Assembly: GCA_026122225.1 (NCBI GenBank)
Contig: JANEZZ010000806.1
Span: 186,001-250,000 of the forward strand
Source: Heloderma charlesbogerti
Lineage: Eukaryota; Chordata; Lepidosauria; Squamata; Helodermatidae
Length of the DNA: 64,000 bases
Direction of reading: 5' to 3'
This document shows, in pieces, positions 57,214 to 64,000 of this stretch. The notes under the pieces are model-generated. The model saw nothing but the letters and a program-made list of their open reading frames with translations, had not been told where the DNA came from and ran no database searches. The translations under genes and the position numbers were made by a program. Each line of letters begins with the position of its first letter. Position 1 is the first letter of the stretch.

Positions 57214-58423
57214 AACTTAGAAGAAAGAGATCATGATTGTTCGGTCTTGCAAGCCACCTAGGATGATGAACATGCAGGCTTGTAAGCTCCCATGACCACT
57301 GGCTCTAAATAACAGTTCTGCAGCTCAGAAGAAACCCCACCAGTGAGACGTCTCCTGTGGGGAGCTGGCTGGCATTTGCAGGGAGATGTTATTACTACTC
57401 CCTGTAGTAGCACGGAGCCTCTTCTACTCACGTAGGTTCCTGCTTGATTTAAAATTGGCAGGGCTGGCGACAAGGATGTAATGGAAGGGGCAGAGCTAGT
57501 GCGCTTGCTCCCCAGAGCCCACATGCTCGCCCCCACTTTCCCTCACAGGATTCTAATCACATGTAGGATTTGGAAGCCCAAATATGGCTAAAGTCCTACA
57601 AAATAAGGAATACTAATTCAATTAGAGTAATCTGATTCAATGTTTAAAAAATCTTATAAGAGAGGCTTATTTAATTTAATAAGGCAAAATAAATCTAATG
57701 CCAGAACCAACCCATGATTCCACATGTTTTCTTAAATTATCCTCACAGTAATTTACAGAAATGACACACTGTCCTTCCCATCTGCCACTCTGAGTAGAAA
57801 AACTTGTAAAAGGCACTATCCTCTTCTATAGTCGTCTGCTCACTAAATTCCCTCTGGAACAGTAAAATAAAGTATAATTTTCAAACTCCTTCTAGCCCAC
57901 AGGCTGTCTTGGTATTAAAGACCATGTTTCAAAACAAGTTACGATCGCTAGGCTGTTACTTTTTTTTTCTTTTTGGGTGTGTGTATTTTTCATGTCACCG
58001 TCTGTGAATGCAAAACATCTTTGTGATAATCATTTGTCTTATTGTCATTTTTTTCTGTCAGTGAGTCTGATGAGAACATACACCAGATGACATATAAAGC
58101 TATTCACCGTTGGGGAGAACAAACATGGTAAAATAAGGAATCAATACTCAGAGCTTCAATACTCTAAGAGGGGGTTTTGGCCTACTATTAGGAAATAAAA
58201 ATATTTGCTTTTAGGGTAGGAGGTGAGGGAATTCCTTCTCTCCCTTTCCATCCCATAATATCTCATACAAGTCATCCTGCATCCAATTACACAGTGCATT
58301 TCCCCACTCCACCCTTGGCAGCCAAGAAAGATGGCCACCCTCTGTTTCTTATATTGCTCAGTTCCATCCTGAGGGAACTTTTTATACATACTGACTGGAG
58401 GCCTGGTTCAAATTTACCATAGC

Positions 58424-58619
58424 TGCATCCCAACAGTAGAATTGCCGGAGTTTAATTTATATCTATAGATGTCTCTTCATCCCAACAGTAGAATTGCCGG
58501 AGTTTAATTTATATCTATAGATGTCTCTTCATCCCAACAGTAGAATTGCCGGAGTTTAATTTATATCTATAGATGTCTCTTCATCCCAACAGTAGAAGTG
58601 CTGGAGTTTAATTTATATC
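58424..58619. repeat. Mirror of the 52-bp minisatellite
   Basis: Same copy number and the same variant unit at the outer end. Confidence 0.95.
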
Positions 58620-59209
58620 CATCTGTCTGTCTATATATTTATATACATTTATTAACTTCGCTGTCATAGGGGCCTTCAATACAAAATAATGATAAATACA
58701 CATGGTATTAAGGTACAATTAAAAGAAACACCTATAGGTTGAAAGCCTGCTAACCTCAATAATCCCAAATGTGTTCAAATGTTTCCTTGAATCAGTGATA
58801 TTTGTACTGTTTTCTAATAGGCTGCCATGTTGTGCAAAACCCGGCCTTCCTTAGCAGGGATTCAGAGCATCTCTACACCAGCCTAAAATCCCGCATTTAA
58901 AAGAGGGCTTTCTGCTTCCATTTTAAACGCAGGATCACAACGGACTCCCTTTACATGCGCTTCCTTTCCTCCCTCCCCTTTCCCCCTTATCTGAGTCTTC
59001 CATGTGTTTCATTGGTCTAGCTCCTCTTCTTGCAGCTTTTCCTTTTAATGGAGGGAACTCCAGCAGAACATAAGTGGAGTAATTTGATAGCTCATTATCT
59101 CTGATCTATTTAAAAACAGGATAAAGGTCATGTAGTGCAGAAGACGGCCCAGAGGTAGGGATGGTGGAGAATTCTGCCAAAGACTCCAATGAGGCCGGAC
59201 TCTTTAGAA

Positions 59210-59340
59210 CGAATGGTGTTATGGCAGGGTGTTATGGATTAACCGAGGAGTAAGTCCTGTTGAAATTACTTCTGAGTAGGCATGCATTGCATATTATGCA
59301 CGTCTTTATGAGTCCAAATATGTTGGACTCTATGCATGTT
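59210..59340. mobile_element. Mirror of the 131-bp nested insertion
   Basis: Reverse complement of 13511-13641. Confidence 0.65.
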
Positions 59341-59462
59341 CTTTAGAATCCAGCCCCCCGGAGTCCATGGCGGAACGGAAGACTTACCCCCGCCTCCACA
59401 CGGAATCCTCTTCGGCCGGATCCTCCGGATCCAGATTGCCAGCAATACGGCTGCCATGCCCT

Positions 59463-59720
59463 ATTTATTTATTTGTTTGTTTGTTTGTTTATTTATTACA
59501 TTTATATCCCGCCATTTTTCCTCTTTAAGAAACCCAAGGCGGCGTACATAATCCTCCTCCTTTCCATTTTCTCCTCACAACAACAACCCTGTGAGGTAGG
59601 TTGGGCTGAGAGTCTGTGACTGGCCCAAAGTCACCCAGTGAGCTTCCATGGCCGAGTGGGGACTAGAACCTGGATCTCCCAGCTCCCAGTCTAACACTCT
59701 CTCCACTACACCACACTGGC
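59463..59720 (-). mobile_element. Mirror of tRNA-derived SINE 13131-13388
   Basis: Reverse complement. Confidence 0.82.
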
Positions 59721-60015
59721 GTCCGGGATGCCATTTGCGCCCACAGTCAGTAGACCCCTTCAGCCAGCAATACAGCATGGCGGCTGTACCACTGGCACTT
59801 CGGAGCTGGCTGGTCGCTCCACGGAATTGCAGTGGAGTAGAGCCAGCCGAAGAGGATACCGGGGGGGAGGAACGGATTGCCTCCCCGCCCTGCGGACCCC
59901 CCCCCCCAGACTGGCAGGTAGGGGATTCATACATCCCTACCCAGAGGTTCATGATGTCATCTAAAGGGCCTGCAAACTTCTGTAGTGAGCAATTTCAATA
60001 GCAGGATAAAAGCTC

Positions 60016-60196
60016 CATGTGAAGGAGCCCTTAGTTACTACCAGTAAGAGCTTTAAGCTCCAAGGTGTTATTTTTTGTATTTTTGGCTCCACCTCTTTTG
60101 CCTTTGGCTCTTCTCAATTTGCTTCTGGCCCTGCCCACCACAGGAATACAGCCCCTGAGAGCTTCTCTGAAACTGAATTTGGCCTTTGGGCTTAAA
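60016..60196. repeat. Mirror of interspersed repeat 12655-12835
   Basis: Reverse complement. Confidence 0.65.
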
Positions 60197-60606
60197 GAGG
60201 TTCCCCACCTTAAAGCACCAATTTAGACCATCATGCAAAACCAGCATGTGATCCTGGCTTCTGCCATCCCTATGAATCGATGCAGGGATGATCCATCTGA
60301 GTACAGCCTAAATGCTATGTATGTAGGCCAAAATCATTTAGTTGATTCTCAGATTTTATCTTGGAATTGGCCATGCAATTTTGGTCTATGCATGGAGGAT
60401 TTTCCTCTTATATGGTACATATTTGGACACATCATTCCTGCATGGATGACCTAGGATGGCATGCAAGATCTACAGGACAGGACAGATTGGCCAGTTCAGG
60501 TATCATCCAAACCTGCCCCCTAGGCAAGCCATTTTCGATGACACAATGGGCCATAGAGAATCACTGCAGGAAGCAGAAGTAGCTGCATGAGTTCTTAGGG
60601 CCCTAT

Positions 60607-60760
60607 GGCTTAGCCCAGCCTACCTCAACCTGGTGCCCTCCAGATGTTTTGGATTTCAGCTCCTATCAGCCCCAGTCAGAATGGCTAATAGTCGGGGAGG
60701 TCTGGGAGTTGTAGTCCAAAACATCTGGAAGGTACCAGTTTGGGGAAGGCTGGCCTAGCC
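60607..60760. mobile_element. Mirror of MITE 12091-12244
   Basis: Reverse complement. Confidence 0.7.
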
Positions 60761-60785
60761 TATCCAGTCCATAACCCGGGGCAGT

Positions 60786-60896
60786 GAACCTGTGGCCATA
60801 TAGATATTGTTGGACTATAAATCCCATCATCCCTAACCATTGACCATGCTGGCTGGGACTGATGGGAGCTGAAATCCAAAACACCCTGCCATAACA
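60786..60896. mobile_element. Mirror of MITE 11955-12065
   Basis: Reverse complement. Confidence 0.5.
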
Positions 60897-62315
60897 CCTC
60901 ATATCCCCTAAAGAAGAAAACAAATCATGGCTAACTTAAATCCCATTGATTTAAATGGGTCTTCTTCAACTATGGCTAAGTCTAGATCCAACACAAAGCC
61001 TCCCCACATTTAATAGCTGCTGATCAGTGATGGAGGCCAGGCACTGCTCTGCTTTTAAAACAGCTGCAGCAAGCCCAGCTTGCAAGGGGAGCATTGTGCT
61101 ATTTCTGTATTTAAAACAATAGTGGCCTTAAGATTCACTTAAGTTAGTACGTTTCCTGCCAGATTTCTGTGCTGCATGATTTTTTTTTCCTACGGAATCC
61201 CTCTACTTAGAAAATATATAATTCCGATCTCAGAGTTGTTGTTGTTGGGTTGTGTTTTTTTTGTTTTTGTTTTTAAAGAAGCCATTCATCTGTTTTATGA
61301 AAGAGATGTCATCATTATTACTGTGACTGATACCAAATGACAAACTGCAGAGTCTGACAACAGTGGGGAAAGTAGGCTGGGCCTTATCTGGCCAAGCCCC
61401 CTGCGTTGCCCTGGTGGTCAGACCCTCAACCTTTTCAGAAGGTTACATTCCTTCACATAAACAGTTTACAGCTGTTGGCCCTTTGCACACACACACTAAA
61501 GAAAAACATCTCCCTGCTGTTTGAACTTGAATTCCCACATTAAATATTATGCCTAATGCTAATCATTCACAGAGCTGGAGACACATGTGGGAGATTCTCC
61601 CAAGTCCGAAGCCAGAATTCTAGCCACAGAACTGTGTGTATCCAGGTAAAAGCACACTCATCAGATATCCTCATCAGCTATCTGTGTATTATTGTAAAAC
61701 CTGGATATCAACATGGGGCCTACCAGACATGCATAATATGCAATGCATGCCTACTCAGAAGTAAGTTCAACAAGACTTACTCCTCAGTTAGTGCAGCCTT
61801 AAAAGGTGTGTGTTTCCTGTCTACAGGACTTGTGATCGCTGTTTCACACCTGCAGTCATCTCTCCATGGTGCAGTCAACAGGAGATGTACAGGCATGTGC
61901 AAACTCCTCCTCAAAGGTGTGTGTCACAATGAGTTGAAGCAGAGCTACTTCCTGTGAGGTAGGACAGGCTGCATGATACCCTTTTCATTACTTACTCCTG
62001 GGTATTTGCTATCACCACTCATGTGTTAATAAACTTGAGACTGAACCCATGGGCAGTTCAGACATAATGTTTGCATGAATGGAGAAGGACAGGCCAATGG
62101 AAGGGCTGCTTCTTCCTCTACCTCTAATGGCTTCAGCAATGGCAGTTGGTAGCAGGAACGGGTGGGCTCTCAGCTGGAGCTATACTGACCATATGAAGTT
62201 CCCTCTCCTACACAACTACTGCAGGTGGAGCCGGCCCTACTATTAGGCACAGTGAAACATTCCAGCCTCAGGCTGGGAAAAGTGCAACAAAATGTCAGCT
62301 ATTGTATTTATACCT

Positions 62316-62347
62316 TAGGGATGCTGGAGAAATCCACAATGGGTTAA
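62316..62347 (-). repeat. Mirror of hAT-like end 10504-10535
   Basis: Reverse complement. Confidence 0.45.
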
Positions 62348-62460
62348 AATGAGTTTGGATTTCTGTGAAGCCAACCTGTGGATTCTGTAGCAGACTGGCT
62401 TTTTTTTAGTCATGAGCAGTGTCAAGGAAGCTATTAAAAAGAAGACTGTTTATTGACACT

Positions 62461-63371
62461 CCAAAGAATGCTAAAAGGTTAGTGAGCTAGAATTGACCTT
62501 TGCGGAAGCCATGCTGATTCTTTTTCTGCACAACTTGTCCTTCTACATGCTTGATGATTTTATCTTTTATAACACTTTCCACCAGTTTACCTTGAACAGA
62601 TGTTAAACTAATCCGTCTGTAATTTCCCAAATCCCCCCATAATCCCTCTTTAAAAATTGGTGTTACATTGGTCACGCTCTCCAGTCTTCTGGTACAGAGG
62701 CTCATCGTAGGGACATGTTACATATTTTGTTGGAAAATCAGCAATTTCACATTTGAGTTCTTAGGATGGATACTGTCTAAATCTGGTGATTTATTCACTT
62801 TCAGTTTGTCAATAAAGTCTAGAACTTCATCTCTTGTCACTACTGTTTGCCTCAGTTCCTCTGACCCCCTCCTGAAAATTTCTATCCAGCCATGGATATC
62901 TGCCTATGCCTTCTGCAGTGAAAACATGAAAATAATTCATTCAGCTTCTCTGCAATCTCTTCATCTTCCTTTAGGACACAATCCTATGTGTATTTAGACA
63001 GAAAAAACTCCCACAACCCCCAGCATTCCCCTGCCAGCCATGCTAGCTGGGGAATGCTGGGAGTTGTAGGACTTCTTTCTGTCTAAACATACATAGGATT
63101 GCTCCCTTAGTACTCCTTTAACTACAATGGTCTAACTGCCTCCCTAGCCAGTTCTAAGGAATTCTTTATTGATGCCTTGAGGCTATTATTGATGCCATGA
63201 TGTTATTAGAGATATGCTCCTCAAAATCCTTTTTTGCATCCCTTATTGTCTGCTTGCATTTTCTTTGTGAAAGTTTGTGTTCCTTTTTGTACTCCGCATT
63301 TGCGTAAGACTTCCATTTTTCTGAATGAAGCCTTCTTTTCTCTAATAGCTTCCCTGACATTGCTCATTATC
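62461..63371 (-). mobile_element. Mirror of CR1 core 9480-10390
   Basis: Reverse complement with identical stops and frame changes. Confidence 0.85.
62974..63106. mobile_element. Mirror of MITE 9745-9877
   Basis: Reverse complement, nested in the mirrored CR1. Confidence 0.75.
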
Positions 63372-64000
63372 TGTGTTGGTGATCTCTTGGACTTGGTGCT
63401 ACATTCAAGCTGAGCTTCTGTTACTGTGGTTTTGAATAACCTCCAAATATTTTGGAGAGAGAAATTTACCTTGGAGGAGGAGAACCAGTATCACAAACCC
63501 TCTCCCAGTTGCCATGGAAAGTTCCAGTGTCCATATAAGCATACAGGGAGTGTTCCATGGGAATGTTGAGGCAGACCGGGGAAAGGCTTGGATCTGCAGA
63601 ATCTATAGCCTTTTCATTCCCCTGAGACACACCTGGAACTGGGGAAAATGTATACCAGTACTGGAGCTGGTGTACATAGTTTCCCTCCCATTCAAGCAAT
63701 GGGAGGGAAATCATAACAGTAAAAAATAAAACCCCGAAAAGTTGGTGGGGGGAGAAAACTGCTGCTCCTCCCTCCCTTCTGCCCTGATGGCATGAACCCA
63801 GGAAGGCTTGGATAAGGCAATTCCTCCACCTTTGGCTCTCCCCCCCACACCGCCCCCCACACCACTGGTAGGATTGCTCTGCCCAAGAACAGCCTAAAAC
63901 ATCAGAGCAAAAATTATCAGGGAGTCACAATATCACAAATTATTCAAAAAATCCCAAGCAGTTAAAATATATGGGAGTACGCTTTGAATAGCTTTGGCCG

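Larger units (their letters stand above)
59156..59939. mobile_element. Mirror of hAT element 12912-13695
   Basis: Reverse complement, with both nested insertions and the CCCAGAGG flanking duplication. Confidence 0.88.
36598..63999 (-). repeat. Right arm of the giant palindrome (27,402 bp)
   Basis: Exact reverse complement of 8852-36253 wherever checked. It contains every left-arm repeat at 72851-x in opposite orientation; stretches not listed separately below hold no gene, as in the left arm. Base 64000 (G) does not complement base 8851 (A), so the symmetry either ends there or has a single mismatch there. Confidence 0.97.

Overview
This is vertebrate intergenic DNA, most likely from a squamate reptile (lizard or snake). 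No cellular gene, tRNA or rRNA could be supported. The lineage call rests on the repeats: a Bov-B (RTE) LINE end, CR1 LINEs ending in TTCTTATG or ATTCTATG octamers, an L2-like LINE, tRNA-derived SINEs with A and B boxes, and many short hairpin MITEs. The long open frames are accidents of GC-rich repeats or decayed LINE reverse transcriptase.

The dominant structure is a giant near-perfect palindrome. From about 8852 to 63999, base x pairs with base 72851-x. The arms are 8852-36253 and 36598-63999, 27,402 bp each. Every open frame in the left arm has a partner in the right arm at exactly mirrored coordinates, so no net length change is visible anywhere in the arms, microsatellites and homopolymers included. 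The arms meet at a 344-bp AT-rich apex (36254-36597) whose halves are only roughly complementary, with scattered substitutions and single-base indels. This may be a real inverted duplication of very recent origin or under gene conversion. It may equally be a fold-back read artefact carried into an assembly. The sequence alone cannot decide, and the noisy apex beside flawless arms makes the artefact a serious possibility.

Layout: 1-8851 is single-copy within the window and holds decayed hAT-like ends, a CR1 3' end, an L2-like LINE end, a Bov-B LINE end and simple repeats. The left arm holds a CR1 core (9480-10390) split by a MITE; a hAT element (12912-13695) carrying a nested SINE and a second nested insertion; a 52-bp minisatellite (14232-14427); a CR1 3' end (20352-21060); tRNA-derived SINEs; many foldback MITEs; and, in the last 4 kb before the apex, four hAT-type elements (32166-32910, 33126-34025, 34140-35102, 35310-35865). 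The right arm repeats all of this in reverse orientation.

The most unusual content is that hAT family. Three of the four apex-proximal copies and the distant 12912 copy have exact 8-bp target duplications. In place of genes they carry arrays of perfect or near-perfect hairpins of two types: one built on GATAGGCTACGTAAA and its complement, the other on ACGCAAATGGC and its complement. In one copy the hairpins are nested inside a larger palindrome of about 260 bp. Inverted symmetry therefore occurs at about 40 bp, 260 bp and 27 kb, and the hairpin-rich cluster lies directly beside the apex of the large palindrome.
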